A DNA stretch of 35,410 nucleotides from Sphingomonas faeni (GTDB taxonomy: Bacteria; Pseudomonadota; Alphaproteobacteria; Sphingomonadales; Sphingomonadaceae), in NCBI RefSeq assembly GCF_024273235.1, contig NZ_JANBVH010000043.1, positions 1 to 35,410 of the forward strand. Direction: 5' to 3'. Position 1 is the first letter of the stretch. Every line of letters begins with the position of its first letter. Under the pieces are notes generated by a model. It searched no databases and was not told the origin of the DNA. It worked only from the letters and a program-made list of their open reading frames with translations. Of this stretch, positions 1 through 8,913 are shown one piece after another. Both the position numbers and the translations under genes were made by a program.

Positions 1-173
1 TCCGCCGGGATGACGGGGGGAGGGGTAGCAGGGGCAGGGGCGCAGGGGCGCGATCAAGTGGCAGCGTGAACCGCCGTAAGCTCACGATCTGCAAGGTCTT
101 TGACGGTATCACCCACTCCAACACCCCGACCTCGGCACCCCTCTCAAACCCACCCAACCCACACCCCCCTTCA

Positions 174-279
174 GTCATCCCGGCGAACGCCGGGACCCAC
201 GGTCACGGTGGCCCCAGCGACATCGCGCCATCATGACCCGGTCCGCAACCATGGGTCCCGGCGTCCGCCGGGATGACGG
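174..279. repeat. Inverted-repeat (REP/REPIN-like) element, copy 1
   Basis: The left arm (174-210) begins GTCATCCCGGCGAACGCCGG and continues into GGGACCCACGGTCACGGTG. The right arm (238-279) is a close reverse complement of it. Each arm also contains its own small palindrome (CCCGGCGaaCGCCGGG). Two arms of the same short palindromic element facing each other is the usual form of a REPIN. The same unit recurs at 379-483. Confidence 0.8.
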
Positions 280-378
280 GAGAAGGGCAATGGGGTGGTC
301 GATTAAAGGGGAATGCGAACTCGGAAAGATCATGATCTGCCCGGGCCATCACGACGCCAAGCAGTCCACCCCCAATCC

Positions 379-483
379 GTCATCCCGGCGAACGCCGGGA
401 CCCACGGTCACGGTGAACCCGGCGAGATCGTGCTGTCATAATCCGGTCCGCGACCGTGGGTCCCCGTATCCGCCGGAATGACA
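379..483. repeat. Inverted-repeat (REP/REPIN-like) element, copy 2
   Basis: The left arm at 379-415 matches the left arm at 174-210 almost base for base. The right arm at 441-483 is the imperfect reverse complement (it reads CCGTATCCGCCGG where copy 1 has CCGGCGTCCGCCGG). The spacing between arms is similar to copy 1, so the pair behaves as a unit rather than as scattered half-elements. Confidence 0.8.
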
Positions 484-672
484 TTGCGAGGGGCCGGTGA
501 GCGCGGCAAAAGTGGCGCGCAATCCAAGGCGAGGCCTGTCGAGCCGACGGCCACCGAACCCGAACACCCCCGAACACCCCAACCCCAAACGCAAACTTCC
601 GTCGCGCCACCCGACCCAAACGAATCCTTAGCAAAGCCAGCCTATTAGCCCACGAAACGAACGAACAAGCAG

Positions 673-1833
673 GTGTCCGTGGCGCTCGATCTCACTACCC
701 TTTACGTCGTCGCCGCACTCGGCATGCTCGTCGCGGGGTTCATCCACCTCGTGCCCGTCGCGACCGGTCGGTTCGGCCGATGGGCGGTCCTGTGGGGCGG
801 AGGCCATCTCGTCGTCGGCTTCGGCACGATGATGGCGGTCCTGAACGACAGTATCGGCCTCACCTGGGCGCCCAATACCGGCAATCCCGCCGCGGTGATC
901 GGATACGCGCTGATCGCCGGTGCCGTCCTCCGGTTCGCATGCCCGAAGGCCCGTCTGGCGCCGCTGCTCGGCATCGCCGCGCTTCTCGCCGTCCCGCTGA
1001 TCGTCAGCGATGACCCGGCCTATTTCAACGTTCGCGTCGCCTATCTCAGTATCGTCCGCGCAAGCTTCGACATCGTCGTCGTCGTCGCCGCCATCCGCCT
1101 CGCACGGCGCGAATCGCTACAGACCGGCTGGATCGTCGCGGCGCTGTTCGCGATCACCGTGCCGCTGTTCCTCGGTCGCGCGTGGCTCGCCTATCACGAC
1201 CGCATCGGCACGCAGCTGACCGGCATGCACGACGGCCTCGGCGCATGGCTCGCCGCAGGCCAGATCGCCTTCATCATCTTCCGCGCCTTCTCGCTGCTGA
1301 TCCTCCAGGCCGAGCGCGGCCAGAACGCCCTGCGAGACCAGTTGGAGCGCGACTGGCTGACCGGCGCCCTCAACCGCGCCGGGCTCGATCGCGTCGCGAA
1401 GGCCCTCGCGCAGCGCTCTCGAGAGACGCGGCTGACCGCCATGATGCTGGACGTCGATCGCTTCAAGGCGCTCAACGATTCCCAAGGTCATACCGCCGGC
1501 GACGCCGCTCTACGGTCGCTCGCCGACATCGTGCACGCGGCGATCGGCGAACAGGGATATCTTGTCCGTTGGGGCGGTGACGAATTCGTATGCCTGCTGC
1601 CCGGTATCGGCATCGATCGCGCCCGGATACTCGGAGCCGACATCGCGAGCCAATTCGCGCAGACCATGATCGGGCAGGGCGCCGTCGAAATCCGACCCAG
1701 TGTGAGTATCGGCATCGTGGAAGGTGATGCGGCCGACGGGATCGCCGATCTCATCGCACGCGCCGACCGGGCGATGTACATAGCCAAAGGCGACCGCTCC
1801 CGATCGTCGAGAGCGTTCTCGAAAGCCGCCTGA
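673..1833 (+). CDS. Membrane-bound GGDEF-domain diguanylate cyclase
   Basis: Predicted to make cyclic di-GMP from two GTP at the inner membrane. The first ~215 residues contain several hydrophobic segments (for example 9-30, 36-55, 75-110, 130-145, 150-165 and 190-212), an unassigned multi-helix sensor region. A C-terminal GGDEF domain follows: DWLTGALNRAG is the usual domain opening, MLDVDRFKALND is the metal/nucleotide motif, and the signature GGDEF at residues 301-305 is intact, so the enzyme should be active. The RxxD product-inhibition site normally just before the signature is absent (GEQG stands there). No EAL or HD-GYP domain is attached. The start is GTG at 673; the next in-frame start would cut into the first helix. 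The gene stands alone and has no visible operon partner. Confidence 0.9.
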   Translation: MSVALDLTTLYVVAALGMLVAGFIHLVPVATGRFGRWAVLWGGGHLVVGFGTMMAVLNDSIGLTWAPNTGNPAAVIGYALIAGAVLRFACPKARLAPLLGIAALLAVPLIVSDDPAYFNVRVAYLSIVRASFDIVVVVAAIRLARRESLQTGWIVAALFAITVPLFLGRAWLAYHDRIGTQLTGMHDGLGAWLAAGQIAFIIFRAFSLLILQAERGQNALRDQLERDWLTGALNRAGLDRVAKALAQRSRETRLTAMMLDVDRFKALNDSQGHTAGDAALRSLADIVHAAIGEQGYLVRWGGDEFVCLLPGIGIDRARILGADIASQFAQTMIGQGAVEIRPSVSIGIVEGDAADGIADLIARADRAMYIAKGDRSRSSRAFSKAA

Positions 1834-1993
1834 CGCAGTGGCGGCCGCCGGGCGAAACGCGGATGGCACGGTGTAAGTGCAATACCTGGTCGACAGTAGG
1901 ACCCGGTAGAGAGGATGGAGTAAAGCGGTAGTGCATCTTGCACCCTCTCCGTCTCCGGCAGTTCCGCAGTGTTACGGGGAGGCACCTGTAAGT

Positions 1994-2010
1994 ATTGGAC
2001 GATATCCAAT
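1994..2010. promoter_or_regulatory. Candidate operator palindrome before the small HTH gene
   Basis: ATTGGA-CGATA-TCCAAT is a perfect 6-base inverted repeat with a 5-base spacer, 57 bases before the start of the HTH gene. It is preceded by TGTAAGT. A related palindrome with the same GTATTGGA half (read on the minus strand) lies before the His-rich gene at 2856-2875. A lone half (GCAATAC) with a TGTAAGTG lead lies at 1873-1884. The likely reader would be the adjacent HTH protein acting on its own gene, but this is inference. Confidence 0.45.
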
Positions 2011-2067
2011 GTGGTGTGAACTGGTCCGCAGTGATAAAAGCACGAGTCCCGAGCAGCGAGGGACGAT

Positions 2068-2256
2068 ATGCAGCGCAAGGCATCACCGACCGTCACGCCG
2101 GAAATGGCTGACCAGATCCGCCTGCTCAAGGCGCAAGGCCTATATCATCATCAAATCGCGGCCTTGCTTGAGATCAACCAAGGCCGCGTTTCGGAAGTGG
2201 TGACGGGAAAGCTTCATCCGCCAGGTGAAGAACGCCAAAGCACGCTCGATATCTGA
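2068..2256 (+). CDS. Small helix-turn-helix DNA-binding protein (62 aa)
   Basis: Nearly the whole protein is one helix-turn-helix unit: TPEMADQIRLLKAQGLYHHQ is followed by IAALLEINQGRVSEVVTGK, the layout of resolvase- and phage-type HTH domains in which NQGRVSEV is the recognition helix. Short proteins with this NQGRVSE core are familiar in alphaproteobacteria, where they are annotated only as HTH proteins. The ATG at 2068 follows a GAGGGA ribosome site at 7 bases. A perfect palindrome 57 bases upstream (1994-2010) could be an autoregulatory operator. It converges with the His-rich gene, with only 11 bases between the two stop codons. Target and function are unknown. Confidence 0.75.
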   Translation: MQRKASPTVTPEMADQIRLLKAQGLYHHQIAALLEINQGRVSEVVTGKLHPPGEERQSTLDI

Positions 2257-2267
2257 CGGAAGTCCTG

Positions 2268-2840
2268 TCACTTCGTAGGTGGCGTATCCTTGGGTCGCCC
2301 GAACCCGACGAACAACCGTTCGAGCCCGACCGTGACCGAGTCGATCACCTTGGCGAATTCGGGCGGTAATGCGTTCGTCTCGCTGCGAGGCGGTTCGGCA
2401 GTGTCGCCGGCGAACGGCCCGGTACCCGACGACTTGACCGCCTCCGCACCCGCATCCGGCTCGACCTTCGCCGCGGTCGGCTCCGACGGCGGAGAGTTTG
2501 GGGCAGAGGGCGGGGCGGGCGGGGCAGGCGGCGTCGGTCGCGCGCTCGGCTTGGCGTCATGCTTCGAAATCGCGGTCGCCGCAGCCATCAGGCCCGCCGC
2601 GATCATCTGCCGCCCGACCGGCGTTCCCATCTGCCGCGCGATCGTAGTGGCAATTGCGGCGAACGGTACCCCGCCCTCATGCTTGCCGCCCCCATGCTTG
2701 TGGCCGTCATGCTTATGGTCGTCATGCTGGTGGCGCTTATGCCCGCCGCCGTCCCGCTCGCCCGCATCATGTCCGGTCGCCCGCATGTCGATCTCGACCT
2801 CGCGCTCGCGGCGTTTCCGCTCGTCCTTCTTCTTGCCCAT
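2268..2840 (-). CDS. Histidine-rich hypothetical protein (190 aa)
   Basis: I recognise no family. The protein has four parts. Residues 1-20 are highly charged (KKKDERKRRERE). Residues 34-54 are a His-rich tract with eight histidines in 21 residues, arranged HxxHxHxxHxHxxHxH, which could bind metal ions. Residues 58-93 contain a small hydrophobic helix rich in Ala, Met and Gly. Residues 95-150 are a Pro/Ala/Ser linker, before a final segment (ALPPEFAKVIDSVTVGLERL) that looks amphipathic. No signal peptide is seen. I chose the ATG at 2840 because GGAG lies 6 bases before it; the frame stays open 21 codons further upstream across a palindrome. That palindrome (2856-2875) lies 16 bases before the start and may be an operator. 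Base composition matches its neighbours, apart from short DNA repeats encoding the His tract. Confidence 0.7.
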   Translation of the reverse strand: MGKKKDERKRREREVEIDMRATGHDAGERDGGGHKRHQHDDHKHDGHKHGGGKHEGGVPFAAIATTIARQMGTPVGRQMIAAGLMAAATAISKHDAKPSARPTPPAPPAPPSAPNSPPSEPTAAKVEPDAGAEAVKSSGTGPFAGDTAEPPRSETNALPPEFAKVIDSVTVGLERLFVGFGRPKDTPPTK

Positions 2841-2855
2841 GTCACGCTCCAGCAC

Positions 2856-2875
2856 TGTATTGTCTATCCAATACA
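2856..2875. promoter_or_regulatory. Candidate operator palindrome before the His-rich gene
   Basis: TGTATTG-TCTATC-CAATACA is a perfect 7-base inverted repeat with a 6-base spacer, lying 16 bases upstream of the minus-strand His-rich gene and 133 bases upstream of uvrA. Read on the minus strand it contains GTATTGGA, shared with the palindrome at 1991-2010. TGTAAGTA follows it (2879-2886), as it also precedes the first site. A repressor bound here would block transcription of the His-rich gene. Whether uvrA is affected cannot be told. Confidence 0.5.
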
Positions 2876-2982
2876 CCATGTAAGTATCGCCGGGCCGCGC
2901 CACAATGCCCCCTTTCGTTCGGCACCCGCGTTACCCATCTCTCCACTCGACCTGACGGCGCCGCGACGGGCTTGCCGCATCC

Positions 2983-2997
2983 GAACAAATATGGAAC
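2983..2997 (+). promoter_or_regulatory. SOS box (LexA site) of uvrA
   Basis: GAAC-AAATATG-GAAC fits the alphaproteobacterial LexA operator (GTTC-N7-GTTC, here read on the other strand) exactly. It ends 10 bases before the uvrA start codon. uvrA is a classic SOS gene, so the placement is as expected. A TTGCCG at 2972-2977 could be the -35 element, which would put the -10 region inside the box. Confidence 0.85.
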
Positions 2998-3007
2998 ACA
3001 CCGCCTC

Positions 3008-5904
<2,897 letters not shown>

Positions 5905-5908
<4 letters not shown>

Positions 5909-6450
5909 ACATTTGGCGGCCCGAATTCGAGGCCGCCTTGGAGTTGTTCGCGTCGGTCAGCGCGGCGGTCGTGCGTTGGGGCTTTGTCGCACCGGTGCTC
6001 GTCGGCGGTGCGGCGGTGGAGCTATACTCAGGGAGCGCCATAGCGACGGGCGACTTCGATCTGGTGACCGCGCGCCAGGATGTCGTGGAGCAGGCGCTGC
6101 GGGACCACGGTTTCGTCAAGCCGCGCGGACCGGGTCGCCTAACGCGCGGCTGGATCCACCCCGATCTGAAGCTCGGTTTCGAAGTGGTCGGATCAGCGCT
6201 TCTCGACGGAAGGGCGGAACAGGGGCGGGTTCGGCTGATCGACGTATCCGCCGGGGACCGGTTCGCCGTGATATCCGTCGAGGATCTGATCGCCGACCGC
6301 ATGGGCCAATATGGGTCGGGCGCCGCACCCGACATGCTCGCACAGGCCCAAACTTTGTTCAGGCTTTATCAGGGCCAGGATGATAGCTATCTGGACCGAA
6401 GAATTCGCGAAGAAACCTCGAACGACTATGGCATCGACGACATCCTCTAG
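5905..6450 (+). CDS. Nucleotidyltransferase-fold protein (AbiEii/DUF6036-like)
   Basis: The 181-residue protein carries the hallmark of small polymerase-beta-type nucleotidyltransferases: LVGGAAVELY (Gly34-Gly35) followed by ATGDFDLV, with Asp50 and Asp52 as the expected metal ligands. A third acidic position could lie around LGFEVVG. A later segment, VISVEDLIADRMGQY, matches the 'EDLIADR' helix common in such proteins. This fold occurs in toxins (AbiEii, MenT) and in stand-alone DUF6036 proteins of unknown role, so the exact activity is open. Its ATG overlaps the uvrA stop (ATGA), implying shared transcription and probably SOS induction. A short gene overlaps its 3' end. Base composition is a little less GC-rich than uvrA. 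Confidence 0.75.
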
Positions 6451-6607
6451 CCAACGCGCCACCCCGCTCGCCGATTTTGCGGAGGATGTCGCACGTCGGC
6501 GTGCGTGCGTCGGCGATGTCGTGATGCCGCGCAACGCTGGCATGCAGCGGACGGAGAGCAAGCGTGCCTTGCTGGCAGCGATCAAGGACGCGGGCGGAAA
6601 TTGGTAA
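6428..6607 (+). CDS. Small hypothetical protein paired with the nucleotidyltransferase
   Basis: A short frame overlapping the end of the nucleotidyltransferase gene by 23 bases. From the ATG at 6428 it gives 59 residues: a mobile Ser/Thr-rich start, a charged helix (DFAEDVARRRACVGD), then a basic C-terminal motif (PRNAGMQRTESKRALLAAIK). An earlier ATG at 6380 would add 16 residues and has AGGG in front, but those residues are out-of-frame readings of the conserved end of the upstream gene, so I prefer 6428. The patterned helix and the tight overlap argue for a real gene. A partner or antitoxin role for the upstream protein is inference only. Confidence 0.5.
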   Translation: MASTTSSSQRATPLADFAEDVARRRACVGDVVMPRNAGMQRTESKRALLAAIKDAGGNW

Positions 6608-6630
6608 TTTGCGTGCTGCCATATCGGATA

Positions 6631-7290
6631 TCATTTAAAATGATCTCTCCACTCCTTTAATATACGGCGATACCGCAACTCAAAAACCTCTTCCTCATTG
6701 CCAGCCAACGGGTATTCTTCGGTCCCAAAGGCTAACCCGCGCAAAACGTCCAATATTCTCATATCCGCGATGTTCAGTTCAGGCAGTGCTTTGCTCATCA
6801 GCCATAATCCGAGGCGTGCTGCTTCCGGCGTTAGCTCAGGCTTCTCCGAGAAATACGGGTAAATATATTGGAAGCGATCGTCGCCGATACGCAGCGATAA
6901 GAGATTTTCTACTTTTACGATGCCTTCAATTTGAACGAATCCATGGCTGGATTTTATTGGACTAGGAAGCGTGGCGATCGGTTCATTGATCCTACGACGT
7001 TTTTCATTCCACCAAACTAAAAATCCGTCAGTCAGACGCGGATAAAGGCCCTTACGCCGCCAGTTTTTTTCAACTTGCTCGGTAGTAGCTTCTCGTAAAT
7101 CTCTTCCGCCCCCTGCATGGGCTTTTGCGTCACTCCAGAATGGTACGTGGAAATCGCCACCGGGCGTAGATCCCTCATCTTGTTTCTTCATCAATTGCAA
7201 TGCATCGACGCGGATCGCAGTCGAGCGCAGGTTGTCCTTGAGCATGAAAAGCTTGAGCAGCTTGCGTAGGTTGACCTTATCAAGTGCCAT
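6631..7290 (-). CDS. AT-rich orphan hypothetical protein (219 aa)
   Basis: I do not recognise this family. The sequence is soluble and charged with no signal peptide or membrane segment. The N-terminus is basic and helical (LDKVNLRKLLKLFMLKDNLR); the middle is aromatic-rich (FHVPFWSDAKAHAGG, WRRKGLYPRLTDGFLVWWNE); the end is again helical and acidic (GNEEEVFELRYRRILKEW). The ATG at 7290 is preceded by AGGA at 8 bases. Its DNA is visibly richer in A and T than everything around it, with codons such as AAA, TTT and ATT that are rare elsewhere in the window. This suggests recent acquisition. It lies between the nucleotidyltransferase pair and decayed toxin-antitoxin genes, a typical setting for accessory or defence genes, but nothing in the protein itself shows that. 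Confidence 0.75.
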   Translation of the reverse strand: MALDKVNLRKLLKLFMLKDNLRSTAIRVDALQLMKKQDEGSTPGGDFHVPFWSDAKAHAGGGRDLREATTEQVEKNWRRKGLYPRLTDGFLVWWNEKRRRINEPIATLPSPIKSSHGFVQIEGIVKVENLLSLRIGDDRFQYIYPYFSEKPELTPEAARLGLWLMSKALPELNIADMRILDVLRGLAFGTEEYPLAGNEEEVFELRYRRILKEWRDHFK

Positions 7291-7404
7291 TCAGATTTTC
7301 CTGCCACTGTGAATTCATCTTTTACATGAGCCGGGAAAACTGCTGATGGCAATGAACAGCAAATATAATTGTAAAAATATAGAATCCGACCTGTCGGGCA
7401 ATTT
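7291..7404 (-). promoter_or_regulatory. AT-rich leader, probable promoter of the 219-aa gene
   Basis: The segment upstream of the 219-aa gene is strongly AT-rich. On the minus strand it contains TTGCCC followed 16 bases later by TATTTT, and further AT tracts (TACAATTATATTTG). One of these probably serves as the promoter, but the exact -35/-10 pair cannot be fixed by eye. Confidence 0.35.
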
Positions 7405-7535
7405 TCGCAAAGCCGCGTTGATGCCGCCCCTGTCACGTAGGGCCGCCTTCACGGAACTTTGCCAGGACATCCGGATCGAGCCGCAACGTCATCTGCTGTT
7501 TGGCGCGTTCGTGGAGTGGCCGGCGTCCCTTCACG
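7405..7535 (-). pseudogene. Decayed 3' fragment of a brnA antitoxin gene
   Basis: Read on the minus strand this piece translates as AKQQMTLRLDPDVLAKFREG followed by GP, nearly identical to AKQQVTLRLDPDVLAKFREG in the intact brnA at 7856-8152. After GGP the Trp codon has become a TGA stop, and one base is inserted soon after, moving the reading into another frame. No start region or BrnT partner remains beside it. It is therefore a dead second copy of the antitoxin's DNA-binding (ribbon-helix-helix) end. Confidence 0.85.
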
Positions 7536-7610
7536 ACGCCATTCCCGCTCCGGCGTGACGCGCCGCGCTACCGGCTTCCAGCCCCCGCCGCCGCCTGCTA
7601 TATTCCCCGC

Positions 7611-7786
7611 ATGGCTAAGCTATCGCCATCGAGTCCGAGTTCGCGACCACCGAAGACGCGGACGCCTATGACGCGTGGTTCCGCGCTAAGGTCGAGAAGG
7701 CGATGACGTCCACCGCCCCCGGCATCCCGCACGATCAGGTGATGACGATGGTGCAAGAGGTGATCGAGAAGCACAGACCACAGTGA
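7611..7786 (+). pseudogene. Frameshifted RelB/stability-determinant-type antitoxin
   Basis: The ATG at 7611 opens MAKLSP, and after one missing base the frame continues as IESEFATTEDADAYDAWFRA, KVEKAMTSTAPGIPHDQVM and then MVQEVIEKHRPQ with a TGA at 7784. The combined MAKLSP/IESEF...AYDAWFRAKV...IPHDQVM pattern is that of short RelB-family antitoxins ('stability determinant'). Restoring one base gives 58 residues, the usual size. A single-base deletion after codon 6 breaks it, unless this is a sequencing error. A GTG overlapping the stop begins what remains of the toxin. Confidence 0.75.
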
Positions 7787-7830
7787 AGCGGCCATTCGTC
7801 TGGACGCACGATACGATGTACAAGTTGTCG
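7783..7830 (+). pseudogene. Truncated N-terminus of a RelE/ParE-type toxin
   Basis: A GTG overlapping the antitoxin stop (GTGA) starts VKRPFVWTHDTMYKL, which resembles the opening strand and helix of RelE/ParE toxins ('...vvWT..A..dL'). Similarity stops after about 15 codons, where the sequence runs into the 3' end of the convergent brnA gene. The rest of the toxin is missing. The match is short, so the family is inferred mainly from position behind a RelB-like antitoxin. Confidence 0.45.
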
Positions 7831-7855
7831 TCTTCCACGCCCGCCAGCGTTACCC

Positions 7856-8152
7856 TTAAAGCCCTGCCGCCGTGCGCAATGCCGCATTGATCCGCCCCTG
7901 CCACCCCGGCCCGCCCTCGCGAAACTTCGCCAGCACGTCCGGGTCTAGCCGCAACGTCACCTGCTGCTTGGCCGCATCGCCCAGCGGCGGGCGCCCGGCC
8001 CGCGTGAGGGTGCCGTTCGCCGGTCGCACCACCTTGCCGCCGATCGCCAGTTCGGCGCGGTCGAGTTGGTCGTCGGTCCAGGCCGGCGTGTCCTCGTCAT
8101 GGGAATTGGGGTCATCCCAGGCGGGGGGCGATGCGGCGGCTTTCCTTGTCAT
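7856..8152 (-). CDS. brnA: BrnA family antitoxin
   Basis: BrnA neutralises the BrnT RNase toxin and represses the brnTA promoter. The 98-residue product has the typical form: an acidic, flexible toxin-binding N-terminal half (WDDPNSHDEDTPAWTDDQLD) and a C-terminal ribbon-helix-helix region (QQVTLRLDPDVLAKFREGGP, GWQGRINAALRTAAGL). The order BrnT then BrnA is the family's usual one. The ATG at 8152 has GAGGA 6 bases upstream and lies inside the brnT coding region, overlapping it by 41 bases, so the two are translationally linked. A decayed duplicate of its 3' end sits at 7405-7535. The module looks intact and should be functional. Confidence 0.92.
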   Translation of the reverse strand: MTRKAAASPPAWDDPNSHDEDTPAWTDDQLDRAELAIGGKVVRPANGTLTRAGRPPLGDAAKQQVTLRLDPDVLAKFREGGPGWQGRINAALRTAAGL

Positions 8153-8384
8153 GGCAGTTCCTCATCGAAATCACGCGGATGCCGGTATCGGTCGGCGTCC
8201 AGACCACCAGCACGATCCGCGCATCGAGCCAGCCATACGTCTGGAACCGCGGCTCGGGATACGCGAACCGATCGTCCTCCTGCGTCAGCACCGTCCCCGC
8301 AAACACTTGCGTGGCATCGGCGAAATCGAGCCGTCGCTCCGCCAACGTCCACGCGCGCTTCTCGGGACCGAAGCCGATCTCCAC
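8112..8384 (-). CDS. brnT: BrnT family toxin (ribonuclease)
   Basis: BrnT is a RelE-like RNase that arrests translation when free of BrnA. The 90-residue product shows the family landmarks: an N-terminal strand with GPEKRAWTLAERRLDFADAT (the 'D.K...N...H.v.F..A' helix region), then RFQTYGWLDARIVLVVWTPT and RVISMRNCHDKE, matching the 'R...iG.....ll.v.yt...d..RiISaR.a...E' ending. The His of the usual 'KHGV' motif is replaced here by an Arg-Arg (AERRLDF), so activity should be checked. The start is GTG at 8384, with AAGGA 7 bases before it. A short TGTA-AC-TACA inverted repeat 15 bases upstream (8399-8408) may be part of the autoregulated promoter. Confidence 0.88.
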   Translation of the reverse strand: MEIGFGPEKRAWTLAERRLDFADATQVFAGTVLTQEDDRFAYPEPRFQTYGWLDARIVLVVWTPTDTGIRVISMRNCHDKESRRIAPRLG

Positions 8385-8398
8385 TCTCGTTCCTTTTA

Positions 8399-8408
8399 TG
8401 TAACTACA
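8399..8408. promoter_or_regulatory. Possible brnTA operator
   Basis: TGTA-AC-TACA, a short inverted repeat, lies 15 bases before the brnT start within an AT-rich patch that contains ATTATTGTAG on the minus strand. BrnA is known to repress its own promoter, so an operator is expected here. The repeat is short and could be chance. Confidence 0.3.
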
Positions 8409-8580
8409 ATAATGCCGCGGTCAAGCCGAGCATAGCCCCGCATCACGGTGCGCAACGGCAATCGTATCCGTAACGGACGCATCCCCGTTACCCGCGCCCG
8501 TTACCGCGCGCGGTACCCGCGCAGCGCGGAACCCCTGCCGCCGACCGTCCGTTTCCGAGGCTGCATCAAAGGACATTCCC

Positions 8581-8913
8581 ATGCCCAATTTCGACCATCG
8601 CCACCCCCACCAGCCTGTCCGCAAGCCCAAGCCCAAGACGTTCGGCCTCTCCGTCCTCTCGCTCGGCGCCGCGGCGATCGGGCTCGGCGGGGCGTTGCTC
8701 GCGGTGTTCCTGCGCTCGAAGAAGAACCCCGCCGAGCATGCCGCGCCCGATCTCGCGCTCGACAAGCCCCGCCCCGGCGCAGACGATCGCGCGCCGGAGG
8801 CCTTCCGCCCCGATCCCACCGCGGTCCCCACCAAGGCCGAGCGCGAGTCGCTTCGCCCCGCTACCGGCCCGGCGCCGTCGTTCGCCGCGGATCGTGGTTC
8901 GACGCTCGGCTGA
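8581..8913 (+). CDS. Single-pass membrane protein, hypothetical (110 aa)
   Basis: No family recognised. A basic, His-rich N-terminus (HRHPHQPVRKPKPK) precedes one transmembrane helix at about 21-44 (FGLSVLSLGAAAIGLGGALL then AVFL), followed by RSKK and a Pro/Ala/Asp-rich hydrophilic tail. Positive charges lie on both sides of the helix, so topology is uncertain. The ATG at 8581 follows AAAGGA at about 8 bases. Codon usage is typical of the window. An opposite-strand frame (8421-9032) covers the same ground, but it is low-complexity and lacks a ribosome site, so I take the plus strand as the gene. Confidence 0.7.
   Translation: MPNFDHRHPHQPVRKPKPKTFGLSVLSLGAAAIGLGGALLAVFLRSKKNPAEHAAPDLALDKPRPGADDRAPEAFRPDPTAVPTKAERESLRPATGPAPSFAADRGSTLG

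Larger units (their letters stand above)
1..672. other. Gene-free, repeat-rich intergenic region
   Basis: I see no convincing gene here. Short reading frames at 233-481 (+) and 380-634 (-) run through the repeats and have no family-like sequence. The stretch holds two inverted-repeat pairs (174-279 and 379-483) and a partial copy of the same element at the left edge (1-20, minus orientation). The part from 490 to 672 is cytosine- and adenine-rich on the plus strand and leads into the GGDEF gene. No tRNA or clear promoter was recognised. Confidence 0.7.

Noticed and set aside
1901..1975. Possible small RNA before the HTH gene (GTGCA-TCT-TGCAC stem within a larger fold)
   Set aside because: The stem is only 5 base pairs, and I see neither a promoter nor a terminator that would define a transcript.
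6630..6644. ATCATTTAAAATGAT palindrome as a terminator between convergent genes
   Set aside because: The arms leave only a one-base centre, so it cannot form a normal hairpin, and no U-tract follows on either strand.
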